A stretch of DNA of 39,024 nt. It comes from Desulfosporosinus sp. OT (GTDB lineage: Bacteria > Bacillota > Desulfitobacteriia > Desulfitobacteriales > Desulfitobacteriaceae). Position 1 is the first letter of the stretch, and the number at the start of each line of letters is the position of its first letter. The DNA is taken from assembly GCF_000224515.1 (NCBI RefSeq), contig NZ_AGAF01000027.1:1-39024 (forward strand). Reading direction: 5' to 3'. The notes below the pieces were generated by a model. It was not told the DNA's origin. It saw nothing but the letters and a program-made list of their open reading frames with translations, and did no database searches. This document shows positions 22,852 to 29,795 of the stretch, piece after piece. The position numbers were made by a program, and so were the translations under genes.

Positions 22852-23193
22852 ATGCACACGCCAACAACTATCAATAAAATAGTTGCCCTATTGGCAAATA
22901 AAGCGAAAGAAATTGCCAGTGATAAACTTGTTAAAGTTATACTATACGGTTCCTATGCGCGTGGCGATTATGAAGAATGGTCGGACATTGATGTCATGGT
23001 CCTTGTCAATGGCGATGATCATACAACTAAACTTTTTGAACAGGAGCTGTGGAAATACTGTAATGATTTAGAACTAAACTATGATGTTGTCCTATCCGTC
23101 ATAGTAAAGGACTATAATCATTTCCAAAACTGGAAAAATGTATTGCCTTTCTATGCAAACGTGCAAAACGAGGGAGTTGTAGTTAATGCCTGA
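22852..23193 (+). CDS. MNT-type nucleotidyltransferase antitoxin
   Basis: A 113-residue minimal nucleotidyltransferase. The signature is G33-S-Y-A-R-G with D45 and D47 in SDIDVMV, and a later Asp near YDVVLSV. This is the MNT partner of HEPN/MNT toxin-antitoxin pairs, where the enzyme inactivates its HEPN toxin by nucleotidylation in characterised examples. ATG 22852 follows a GGGGGGG run, an unusual ribosome binding site. The stop overlaps the HEPN gene start by eight bases. It lies in an AT-rich island right after a decayed gene. Confidence 0.88.
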   Translation: MHTPTTINKIVALLANKAKEIASDKLVKVILYGSYARGDYEEWSDIDVMVLVNGDDHTTKLFEQELWKYCNDLELNYDVVLSVIVKDYNHFQNWKNVLPFYANVQNEGVVVNA

Positions 23194-23635
23194 TTATAGT
23201 AAAGAAGAATTATCACGGTATAGGCTGCAAAAGGCTAAAGAGGATTTAGAAACAGCAAAACATGATTTTAGTGCCGGTCATTTTTTAGCCTGTATAAACA
23301 GGGCTTATTACTCCATGTTCCACACCATTCGCGCCTTATTGATTCTCGACGGTATGGATTTTAAGAAACACTCTGCAGTTATTGCAAATTTTCGAAAGAA
23401 CTATATTAAAACCGGTGTTTTTGACTCCACCTACTCCAGCATGATTGGGGATGCCAGCAGGCTCAGAGAGAAAAGCGACTATGATGATTTTATACAAATC
23501 AGCCAGGAAGAAGCAAAAAGCCAGATTGATAACGCGGTAGCTTTTTACAATACCATGCAACCTTTCATCATGCAGAAAACAGAGCAAAGAGAGCTAACGG
23601 CTGATCAGACAAATGAAGAAGAACTGGAACGATAA
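23186..23635 (+). CDS. HEPN-domain toxin (RNase type)
   Basis: A 149-residue HEPN protein with an Rx6H catalytic motif: R39-AYYSMF-H46, in the usual helix (INRAYYSMFHTIRALL). The KHSAVIANFRKNYIKTG segment is also typical of HEPN toxins. Characterised relatives cut RNA and are neutralised by the MNT partner. The overlap with the MNT gene supports coupled translation. The C-terminal 16 residues (ADQTNEEELER) look added and resemble the acidic tails of backbone proteins. A clear terminator follows, so the pair is a closed unit. Confidence 0.88.
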   Translation: MPDYSKEELSRYRLQKAKEDLETAKHDFSAGHFLACINRAYYSMFHTIRALLILDGMDFKKHSAVIANFRKNYIKTGVFDSTYSSMIGDASRLREKSDYDDFIQISQEEAKSQIDNAVAFYNTMQPFIMQKTEQRELTADQTNEEELER

Positions 23636-23650
23636 ATTTTTATACAAAAT

Positions 23651-23690
23651 ATGCCCTGGCGCAAAAGCCGGGGTATTTTTATTTTTTAAA
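23651..23690 (+). terminator. Terminator of the HEPN/MNT unit
   Basis: ATGCCCTGGC at 23651-23660 pairs with GCCGGGGTAT at 23667-23676 (two G-U pairs), followed by TTTTTATTTTTT. Confidence 0.8.
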
Positions 23691-23735
23691 ACGTGAAAAA
23701 ATGCGAGAGCAATTGCGAAGGGAGTGATACTTGCC

Positions 23736-23921
23736 ATGAAAGAACTGAGCGAACCGCTTTTTAGAGCGTTTGTCAGGAGGGTGCAGAAGCTGGGTTATAC
23801 GGACTTGAAAAATATGACCCAAAGGCTTGAAAAGCTTGTTGTTGACATGCAGCTCAAGAATCGGAGCTTGAACAGGAATCCGAAAACGAATTGGAGGTGT
23901 GACCATGCGCAGCAAGATTGA
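23736..23921 (+). CDS. Small element protein with an apparent 3' frameshift
   Basis: A 61-residue ORF (MKELSEPLFRAFVRRVQKLG start) with AAGGGAG upstream of ATG 23736. The first 40 codons look genuine. After about 23845 the natural continuation appears in another frame, which encodes AQESELEQESENELEV and stops at 23900-23902, giving the ELEV ending seen on other backbone proteins and placing the next gene's site correctly. The open frame instead runs over the start of the next gene with basic, atypical residues. This is probably a single-base indel or sequencing error; the intact protein would be about 55 residues. Confidence 0.55.
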   Translation: MKELSEPLFRAFVRRVQKLGYTDLKNMTQRLEKLVVDMQLKNRSLNRNPKTNWRCDHAQQD

Positions 23922-24588
23922 TTTTTACAAGCAGTTTTTTGAGCAGCTTTCCAGGCGGGGCTTTGAGGTGAAGCGTTCCGATTCCTCCGACTACCTTGCC
24001 GACATCTACTATAAAAAGCAGCTTATTGCCTTTTACACTAAAGCCGACACCATTGAGAAAAATCCCTTTGTAGCGGTCAAGGACAAGGTTTTGAATCTCA
24101 TCAACGATACTGCGAGGACCACGGCGGTCAGAGCTGGTATTTGCTCCGAGCGCCCCTTCACCGACGCCAATGAAAAACTCCCCAACGGCTCCTACAAGCT
24201 GGCCGAGTACAACGGCGTGGTGCTGTCCTGCAAATTCCACCATCTGTTTGACTATGTGTTTTCCACCTACCGCCTAGGCCCCGAAAACGACCAGGCGGTG
24301 CAGCGGCAGTTTTTCTACAACAAGGAGGCCGCCACACAGAATTTTGCCATCCGAAGCGGCTTGGTGGACGAAAAGGCTCTGTTTTCCGAAACCGAACTGA
24401 TGGTGCTTCACTCTAACCTGGTAAAGCTGACGCTGCTGGACAACAATCTTGCCAATGACGACATGATTTCCGTCGGGCAGATGATTGACAAAATCGAGGA
24501 CATTGTGCCCGAACTCAAAGGCCGGGACTATGACTTCGACTTTGAGGGCGAATTCCGGCAGGACATGGATGCGGAGATTGGAGGGTGA
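23905..24588 (+). CDS. Conserved mobile-element protein of unknown function
   Basis: A 227-residue soluble protein (YKQFFEQLSRRGFEVKRSDSSDYLADIYYKKQ at the start) with no catalytic motif that I can name. Segments such as TKADTIEKNPFVAVKDKVLNLINDTARTTAV are conserved-looking, and the end is acidic (DYDFDFEGEFRQDMDAEIGG). ATG 23905 is chosen, with GGAGG at 23893-23897; GTG 23899 is less likely. It is followed without a gap by two further small genes, forming a backbone run leading into the coupling-protein operon. The GC-rich third positions match the transfer genes, not the preceding island. Confidence 0.75.
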   Translation: MRSKIDFYKQFFEQLSRRGFEVKRSDSSDYLADIYYKKQLIAFYTKADTIEKNPFVAVKDKVLNLINDTARTTAVRAGICSERPFTDANEKLPNGSYKLAEYNGVVLSCKFHHLFDYVFSTYRLGPENDQAVQRQFFYNKEAATQNFAIRSGLVDEKALFSETELMVLHSNLVKLTLLDNNLANDDMISVGQMIDKIEDIVPELKGRDYDFDFEGEFRQDMDAEIGG

Positions 24589-24591
24589 CGC

Positions 24592-24891
24592 ATGGGCAGC
24601 AAAAGAAACCAGGCCATTGCCATAGCGCGGTTTTTGGCCTATAAGAACGATTTGAACAAGCGGCTGGAGGCCATGACAGACGAGCAGTATTTGAAAAAGC
24701 CCATTGGTCTTGAGGTGGGGCAGTATGTGGAGGATCTGTTGAAATACTGCACCGAAAGTACGGTGGATACGGTGTTAAAGCATCAGGACGATTTGATTTT
24801 GCGGCTGGGCGAGGACTATCTGAGCATTGTCGCCTTTATGCCGTATGCGGAGGGAGGCGGAATCCATGCCGGACAGCAGGCCCAACGCTAA
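24592..24891 (+). CDS. Small unknown element protein
   Basis: A 99-residue helical protein (NQAIAIARFLAYKNDLNKRLEAMTDEQYLKKP) starting three bases after the previous stop, with GGAGGG upstream of ATG 24592. It has no family I recognise. Its 3' end overlaps the next gene by 26 bases, and the ribosome binding site of that gene lies in its last codons. It probably belongs to the same operon and transfer function as its neighbours. Confidence 0.7.
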   Translation: MGSKRNQAIAIARFLAYKNDLNKRLEAMTDEQYLKKPIGLEVGQYVEDLLKYCTESTVDTVLKHQDDLILRLGEDYLSIVAFMPYAEGGGIHAGQQAQR

Positions 24892-25222
24892 CCTATGGGG
24901 CAATATCATCTCCTGTGGCGAAATCGCCTTCGGCATCTATGAGATTGTGGGCGACAAAAACAAGGGCATTATGATCTCAAAGGCGGACGCCAAAAAAATA
25001 CTGCCCGAAGCGGTTGCCGCCAGGGGTGAACCGGAGGGTGAAAACCTGTGCTTTACCGATGAGCTTTCCACTTCCCTGGTGGGAGACGAGCTGGTCCGGC
25101 AGGGACTGGTCACCGACCCGGAGTTTATTGCAAGGCAGGAAGCCCTGAAGCAGCTTGATGACGCGGAATACGATACGGGTTTTGAAACCTTCAACGAGAT
25201 CGAATTTGAACTGGAACTGTGA
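24866..25222 (+). CDS. Unknown element protein ending in ELEL
   Basis: A 118-residue protein, ATG 24866 with GGGAGGCGG upstream, inside the end of the preceding gene. The middle (GIMISKADAKKILPEAVAARGE) has a small alpha/beta look; the last 25 residues are acidic and end NEIEFELEL. No family is recognised. Directly after its stop, sequence from a truncated DUF4406 gene begins, so the junction at about 25222 is a rearrangement point. Confidence 0.7.
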   Translation: MPDSRPNANLWGNIISCGEIAFGIYEIVGDKNKGIMISKADAKKILPEAVAARGEPEGENLCFTDELSTSLVGDELVRQGLVTDPEFIARQEALKQLDDAEYDTGFETFNEIEFELEL

Positions 25223-25226
25223 GGTG

Positions 25227-25774
25227 AGGATAACATTCCCGAACAGCGGGATAAGGGCTTAATAATGGGACTTGCGCTTTTAAGGCGGTGCGATGAAGTG
25301 TGGTGCTGCGGGGACGAAATTACGCAAGGTATGCAGGGTGAGATAGATCTGGCGACAAAACTGAATATTCCCATCGTTTATGTCCTGGATCATCACAGGG
25401 AGGAGGGGTTGAAGATAAGACAGGAAAACAAGGCTCTCGATACAGAGGATTGCATTCCCAGGAGCAATGAAATGGATTACGAGGACAAAATTTTGGTACT
25501 GAATCCCGAAGTCTTGATTAAGAGCCGCCGCACGGCTGAAAACAGCTTATGGATCGCCTATAACGGTTTTGGCTGCACCTACGGGGCAAGAGGCCAGGCG
25601 GTTTATGCCAAAAGCCTGTTTTCAGGACAGGAATGCCGCTGGGAACGCGCGGATTTTCTTGGCATCGTCAGGCCGGAAAGCTTAAAGCAGTGGCTTGAAA
25701 ACACGCCTGTAAAAAATGAAATCGCTGAAACGCTGATAAACGAACAGGAGCAGAACCTGGAGATGATGCTATGA
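25227..25774 (+). pseudogene. 5'-truncated DUF4406-type (nucleoside deoxyribosyltransferase-like) protein
   Basis: The readable protein matches the second half of DUF4406-type proteins: DNIPEQRDKGLIMGLALLRRCDEVWCCGDEITQGMQGEI, which normally follows a front half beginning with a beta strand and an SPxRG motif. That front half is missing. The frame is blocked by TGA at 25221-25223 and has no start codon until ATG 25265, which would drop conserved residues and lacks a clean ribosome binding site. The 3' half is intact, with a second conserved region (LWIAYNGFGCTYGARGQAVYAKSL). From ATG 25265 the product would be 169 residues. Its stop overlaps the next gene (ATGA), so it may still be translated. 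Confidence 0.65.
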
Positions 25775-26259
25775 AAACAAGAGCCAAACTGATGATCTGC
25801 TCCCTGATATTTTTGACTGGCGGTTTTGTCAATCTCTTTTTCTCAACCGCCCTTCATGGGCTGCTGTCAAGGCAGATGACGGTATTGAAGCTGCTGCCCA
25901 TCGGTGAATGCCTTGCCAGCCTTTTTTCAAGCAAACAGCATTTTCTTCTTTATCTTTGCTTGCAGGGCTTCATACTGATTCTGGCGGTGATGTACTTTCT
26001 CACTAACCTGCGGCCCTATCAGTCGGATTTGACGGAAATTACCCCGGATATCAAAACACCCGTTGCGGTGGGGCAGTACCAGCACGGCTCGGCGCGATGG
26101 CTCAAAGACGGGGAAAAGGACAAAGCCTTTGCAAGCTTTGCCTTAAATCCCCACAACAAGGTTATCAAGGCGCTTATCAAAGGCGGCTATGATAATATAG
26201 ACTTCCTAAAAAACAAGAAGGAGAAGGAAAAGGAGGTTGAGGACGATATTTCATCCTAA
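25771..26259 (+). CDS. Membrane subunit of a split VirD4-like coupling protein
   Basis: A 162-residue protein with two hydrophobic helices (residues about 8-28 and 65-87), then a soluble C-terminal part containing VAVGQYQHGSARWLKDGEK. This corresponds to the N-terminal membrane region plus the first conserved G-x-A-R-W segment of VirD4/TraG coupling proteins. The ATPase part is encoded by the next gene, which overlaps its 3' end by 23 bases. ATG 25771 overlaps the previous stop. Encoding the membrane anchor and the NTPase as separate chains is the notable feature; they presumably assemble at the membrane. Confidence 0.75.
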   Translation: MKTRAKLMICSLIFLTGGFVNLFFSTALHGLLSRQMTVLKLLPIGECLASLFSSKQHFLLYLCLQGFILILAVMYFLTNLRPYQSDLTEITPDIKTPVAVGQYQHGSARWLKDGEKDKAFASFALNPHNKVIKALIKGGYDNIDFLKNKKEKEKEVEDDISS

Positions 26260-27826
26260 GACAATCCCTAAACCAAAACCGGAACCCGATAAAGACGCCG
26301 CCTTTGCTTTACGCGAGGGCGGCGTTGTGATTGGCATGAAAAAGGAGGGCGATAACGAGCACATCTATTATGTGGGCGAGGACAGCCATCTGCTGTGTAT
26401 CGGCGCTACCCGGAGCGGCAAAACCCGCAACCTAGTGGTGCAGTCCATCTGCACCCTGGGATTGGCCGGAGAATCCATCGTGGTCAGTGACCCGAAAGCG
26501 GAGTTGTACGACTACACCGCGGAATTTCTCGAAAAACTCGGCTACCGGGTGTTGGTGCTGGATTTCAAAACCCCGTCCAAAAGTATGCGCTATAACCTGT
26601 TGCAGCCTATTATCAATGCGGTCAACCATGACGACACCGACAGGGCGGAAATTCTGGCCTGGGATCTGACCAACAACTTTGTCGGTAAGCCGGAAGGCGA
26701 AAAAATCTGGACAAACGGCGAATGCTCCATCATCGCCGCTGCCATCCTCTGCGTGGTGTGCGACAACAGGCGCCGGCCCGATTACCAGAACCTCACCAAT
26801 GTCTACTGGTTTATCGCCGAAATGGTGAAGATGATCGGGAACAAAATGCCCCTCTTAGAGTACGTCAAAAAACTTCCACCCTCACATCCCGCCAAGGCGC
26901 TGCTTTCCATTTCCGATGTGGCGCCGTCAAGGACAAGGGGCAGCTTCTACACCTCCGCATTGACAACCCTCAGATTGTTCACTTCAAGATCCATCTATTC
27001 CATCACCCATACCAGCGACTTTGAATTGCAGGACATCGGGCAGGAAAAGCAGGCATTGTTCATCATATTGCCGGACGAAAAGACCACTTTTTATCCTGTA
27101 GCCTCTCTCATCGTGTCGCAGCAGTATGAGCTTTTGGCAAATCTGGCAGATACAAGAGGTGGACGGCTCAAGCAGCGGGTCAACTTCATGCTGGACGAAT
27201 TCGGAAATTTCACCACCATAAGTGATTTTACGAACAAACTCACAGTCGGCGGCGGGCGCGGGATGCGGTTCAACCTGTTTATTCAGTCCTTCTCCCAACT
27301 GAAAGAAAAGTACGATGTGAACATCTCGGATACCATCAAGGCCAACTGCCAGACCTGGGTTTATCTACAGGCTGATGACCTGGACACCCTGCGAGAGATC
27401 AGCGAAAAGCTGGGGACCTACACCGTTTCCAGCTATCAGCTATCGGCCAATCACGCGAAGTACACCACCCCGTCAAGCTCCCACAGCATAAGCCTGATTG
27501 AGCGCAAGCTTTTGAATGTGGACGAAGTGCGGCGGGTTACCCGTCCCTACCAGATCGTCACGTCCCGGACCCATCCCGCTATCATGTATTCCCCCGACCT
27601 GTCGGAGTGGTATTTCAACAAAATGCTGGGCCTGGGGGATAAGGAGCATAACCGGAAGCTGCGGGAGGAACGGGAGCAGAAACGCCCGGTCGTCACCGAC
27701 GTGGGCAAGGAAATCGCCCTGTGGAATATCTGGGTCTACTATCAAAAGGACATCATGCGCAAGCTCCAGCAAAAGGCCGCGGAGGGTAAAGGCCAATCAG
27801 TGGTCAGTGAAGCGGATATGGATTAA
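26237..27826 (+). CDS. VirD4/TraG-like type IV coupling ATPase
   Basis: A 529-residue P-loop ATPase that would bring the relaxosome and protein substrates to the secretion channel. Walker A GATRSGKT is at residues 56-63 and Walker B NFMLDEFGN at about 316-324 with D320/E321. Further family features are VVSDPKAELYDYTAEFL, RFNLFIQSFSQLKEKY and a C-terminal REISEKLGTYTV. The start is TTG 26237, with GAAGGAGAAGG about 8 bases upstream. No transmembrane helix is present, since these are supplied by the overlapping upstream gene. It heads the conjugation core that continues to PrgI. Confidence 0.93.
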   Translation: MRTIFHPKTIPKPKPEPDKDAAFALREGGVVIGMKKEGDNEHIYYVGEDSHLLCIGATRSGKTRNLVVQSICTLGLAGESIVVSDPKAELYDYTAEFLEKLGYRVLVLDFKTPSKSMRYNLLQPIINAVNHDDTDRAEILAWDLTNNFVGKPEGEKIWTNGECSIIAAAILCVVCDNRRRPDYQNLTNVYWFIAEMVKMIGNKMPLLEYVKKLPPSHPAKALLSISDVAPSRTRGSFYTSALTTLRLFTSRSIYSITHTSDFELQDIGQEKQALFIILPDEKTTFYPVASLIVSQQYELLANLADTRGGRLKQRVNFMLDEFGNFTTISDFTNKLTVGGGRGMRFNLFIQSFSQLKEKYDVNISDTIKANCQTWVYLQADDLDTLREISEKLGTYTVSSYQLSANHAKYTTPSSSHSISLIERKLLNVDEVRRVTRPYQIVTSRTHPAIMYSPDLSEWYFNKMLGLGDKEHNRKLREEREQKRPVVTDVGKEIALWNIWVYYQKDIMRKLQQKAAEGKGQSVVSEADMD

Positions 27827-27840
27827 GGAAGGAGGATTTT

Positions 27841-28200
27841 ATGAAACCGAAAAAAGCAACAAAAAAGGCCGCAAGGCTTTTAAGGAAAGTCTGGGTCTCC
27901 GCTGCCGTCTTAGTAACAACGTCAATGATGGCGGTTCCGGCTTACGCCGCTGACGGCGTTCAAGGCAGCAAGATTGTCACGGGGACGGAAAAGCTGATCG
28001 GCGATGTCACCACATGGCTGATGGTGCTGGCTCCAGTGGTGGCGGGCCTGCTAATCATCTATTTCTTCATCCGCCGCAGTGCCGCCGACGAGATGGACAC
28101 GAAAAAGTGGAACAACCGTATTGTGGTTGCCATTGTGTCCTGTATCGGTGCCGTACTCGGTTCGGCAACTTTGAATCTGATTATCGGTTACTACAAGTAG
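27841..28200 (+). CDS. VirB2/TrbC-like conjugative pilin candidate
   Basis: A 119-residue secreted or membrane protein. It has a long basic N-terminus, then a signal-peptide-like segment ending AVPAYAADG (possible cleavage after AYA), then two hydrophobic helices around WLMVLAPVVAGLLIIYFFI and IVVAIVSCIGAVLGSATLNLI, separated by a short polar loop. This is the VirB2/TrbC layout and the family usually found after the coupling protein in clostridial elements. ATG 27841 has GAAGGAGG upstream. It may form the transfer channel's pilus or an inner-membrane pore. Confidence 0.75.
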   Translation: MKPKKATKKAARLLRKVWVSAAVLVTTSMMAVPAYAADGVQGSKIVTGTEKLIGDVTTWLMVLAPVVAGLLIIYFFIRRSAADEMDTKKWNNRIVVAIVSCIGAVLGSATLNLIIGYYK

Positions 28201-28217
28201 CCCAGGCGGAAATCTGA

Positions 28218-28248
28218 AAAAGCAGTGTTTTGTACACTGCTTTTATCA
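28218..28248 (+). terminator. Intergenic hairpin before DUF6133
   Basis: AAAAGCAGTG at 28218-28227 pairs perfectly with CACTGCTTTT at 28235-28244 around a 7-base loop. The T run is short and built into the stem. It may be a partial terminator or an mRNA stability element between the two pilin-like genes. Confidence 0.6.
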
Positions 28249-28272
28249 AACATATTGAAGGAGGATTTTTCT

Positions 28273-28503
28273 ATGCAAAACCTTATTAATAAGGTACAGG
28301 TAAAAACGGCGGTGGCTATTGTCAGGGCGAAGGCCGCCCTTTCCAACCGGAGCGGCCAGGGAGCCCTTGACACGGCTATTCAAGTACTAATTTCGATTGT
28401 ATTGGGAGCCCTTATCCTTGGCGGCCTGTATCTTATATTAAATGCTACAGTGCTCCCCACCATCACGGACCGCATCAAGGATATGTTTAACTATCATGGA
28501 TGA
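28273..28503 (+). CDS. DUF6133-family small membrane protein (pilin-like)
   Basis: A 76-residue protein with one strong hydrophobic helix (residues about 34-58) and the conserved ending MFNYHG typical of DUF6133. A basic leader precedes S27-G28-Q-G30-A-L-D, which resembles a prepilin cleavage region before the hydrophobic helix and is shared with two proteins in the Tad module. ATG 28273 has AAGGAGG upstream. It is flanked on both sides by hairpins, which would permit a stable, abundant mRNA segment, as expected for a structural subunit. The function is not established. Confidence 0.8.
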   Translation: MQNLINKVQVKTAVAIVRAKAALSNRSGQGALDTAIQVLISIVLGALILGGLYLILNATVLPTITDRIKDMFNYHG

Positions 28504-28533
28504 TTGCCAGCAGTAGAATTATTGTATCTGATC

Positions 28534-28562
28534 GCAGGGGCACGTTGCTCCTGCCTATTTTA
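28534..28562 (+). terminator. Hairpin/terminator after DUF6133
   Basis: GCAGGGGCA at 28534-28542 pairs with TGCTCCTGC at 28546-28554 (one G-U), with loop CGT, followed by CTATTTTATTTTA. It is likely an attenuating terminator before the SpoVG-like gene. Confidence 0.65.
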
Positions 28563-28582
28563 TTTTACGGAGGATTTTGAAA

Positions 28583-28882
28583 ATGAAGATTAAAGCTGAA
28601 ATCAGGAGCATTTTTCAGGACAGCGGCAAGTTGAAAGCCGTATCCAACCTTGTGATCGAGGACTGCTTCGTCGTGAAAAACGTGCGGGTGATCGACGGCA
28701 AAAACGGCCTGTTTGTGTCCATGCCGAGCCGTCAAAACGCTGACGGCAAATATTCCGACATCTGCTTCCCCATCCGATCCGAGGTCCGGGAGCAAATCGA
28801 AAAAGAGGTACTGGACGCTTACCATGAGGCGCTTGCAAAGGGCAAACAGGCCGGTGACGGAACGGACAGCGACGCTTCGTAA
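28583..28882 (+). CDS. SpoVG-family protein
   Basis: A 99-residue protein matching SpoVG through the core: KAVSNLVIEDCFVVKNVRVIDGKNGLFVSMPSRQ and YSDICFPIRSEVREQIEKEVLDAY. Chromosomal SpoVG is a small nucleic-acid-binding regulator in Bacillota. This copy lies inside the conjugation operon between pilin-like and channel genes, so it may tune expression of transfer genes or bind element DNA or RNA. ATG 28583 follows ACGGAGG; the in-frame TTG 28577 is less likely. The C-terminus is a short Gly/Asp/Ser tail. The length is normal for the family. Confidence 0.9.
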   Translation: MKIKAEIRSIFQDSGKLKAVSNLVIEDCFVVKNVRVIDGKNGLFVSMPSRQNADGKYSDICFPIRSEVREQIEKEVLDAYHEALAKGKQAGDGTDSDAS

Positions 28883-28945
28883 AGCAAAATCCTAGAGGGA
28901 GTGCTGCGCTGTGCGGTACTCCCCCGAAAGGGAGGGGAAACCAAT

Positions 28946-29779
28946 TTGGAAGTGCTCCTGGTATTGCTTATCGTCGCGCTGTTAAACGGAGCCATAGCCT
29001 ATATCAACGACCTTTTGACAGGGATTGTGCCCATGACCCTGTATGCGGAGCAGTACATGACCACCGTGTCCGGCTCCAATATCGCGGATACGCTTTTTAA
29101 TATCCTGTTCGGCTTCGGCGTGTCTCTCATCGTATTGAAGTTTCTTAAAAAAGGCTTTGAAACCTATATACTTTGGAGCGACGGCGATGCGGACGAAGAA
29201 CCCCTTTCCCTGCTGACCAACTTTTTTAAGGCGCTGGCGGTGGCCGTCTGCTTTCCCACCCTGTATCAGTGGATGGCAGACATTATAGAGGATATGACCA
29301 ACCAACTGCTGACAGCCATCGGTGTAACAACGAATTACGGTTGGCAGGCATGGGTGAATGGTATTTCCTCCATGGGCCTTGTGACAGCTATCTTCGGGCT
29401 GATTTTTATCATCTGCTATTTCATGCTGTACTTCCAGTTTCTCATGCGGGGCCTTGAAATCTTTATCCTGCGGGTGGGGGTTCCCCTTGCCTGCGTGGGA
29501 CTCCTGGACAACGACAAAGGCGTTTTCAAGGCGTATCTCAACAAGTTTTTCCAGTCCATGCTGGCCGTGGTGGTGCAGATTGTCCTCTCCAAGCTCGGCG
29601 TGGGGCTAATGCTCAACATGCACGTCTTTTGGGGCCTGGCCTGCATGATGCTTGCCATCCGGACGCCGCGCTTCTTGCAGGACTTCCTCATCACGACGGG
29701 CGGCGGTGGTGGCGGGGTTATCAACAATGTGTACCATTCCGTAAGGCTGATCGGCATGGCGCAAAAATTAGCGAAGTAA
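28946..29779 (+). CDS. TrbL/VirB6-like conjugation channel protein
   Basis: A 277-residue polytopic membrane protein with about six hydrophobic segments (for example LEVLLVLLIVALLNG at the start, GLVTAIFGLIFIICYFMLYFQFLM, and VVVQIVLSKLGVGLML). Its order after the pilin-like genes and before PrgI fits the TrbL/VirB6 type inner-membrane component. The start is TTG 28946, with GGGAGGGG 9-16 bases upstream; the frame extends to about 28901 without a better start. A hairpin formed by GGGAGT and ACTCCC (about 28908-28924) lies just ahead of the start. The C-terminus has a poly-Gly stretch after FLITTG. Confidence 0.82.
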   Translation: MEVLLVLLIVALLNGAIAYINDLLTGIVPMTLYAEQYMTTVSGSNIADTLFNILFGFGVSLIVLKFLKKGFETYILWSDGDADEEPLSLLTNFFKALAVAVCFPTLYQWMADIIEDMTNQLLTAIGVTTNYGWQAWVNGISSMGLVTAIFGLIFIICYFMLYFQFLMRGLEIFILRVGVPLACVGLLDNDKGVFKAYLNKFFQSMLAVVVQIVLSKLGVGLMLNMHVFWGLACMMLAIRTPRFLQDFLITTGGGGGGVINNVYHSVRLIGMAQKLAK

Positions 29780-29795
29780 AGGCGGTGGATGGATA

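Noticed and set aside
28913-28945. Hairpin GGGAGT/ACTCCC upstream of the TrbL-like gene as a terminator
   Set aside because: No T run follows and it lies just before the start codon; at most it modulates translation.
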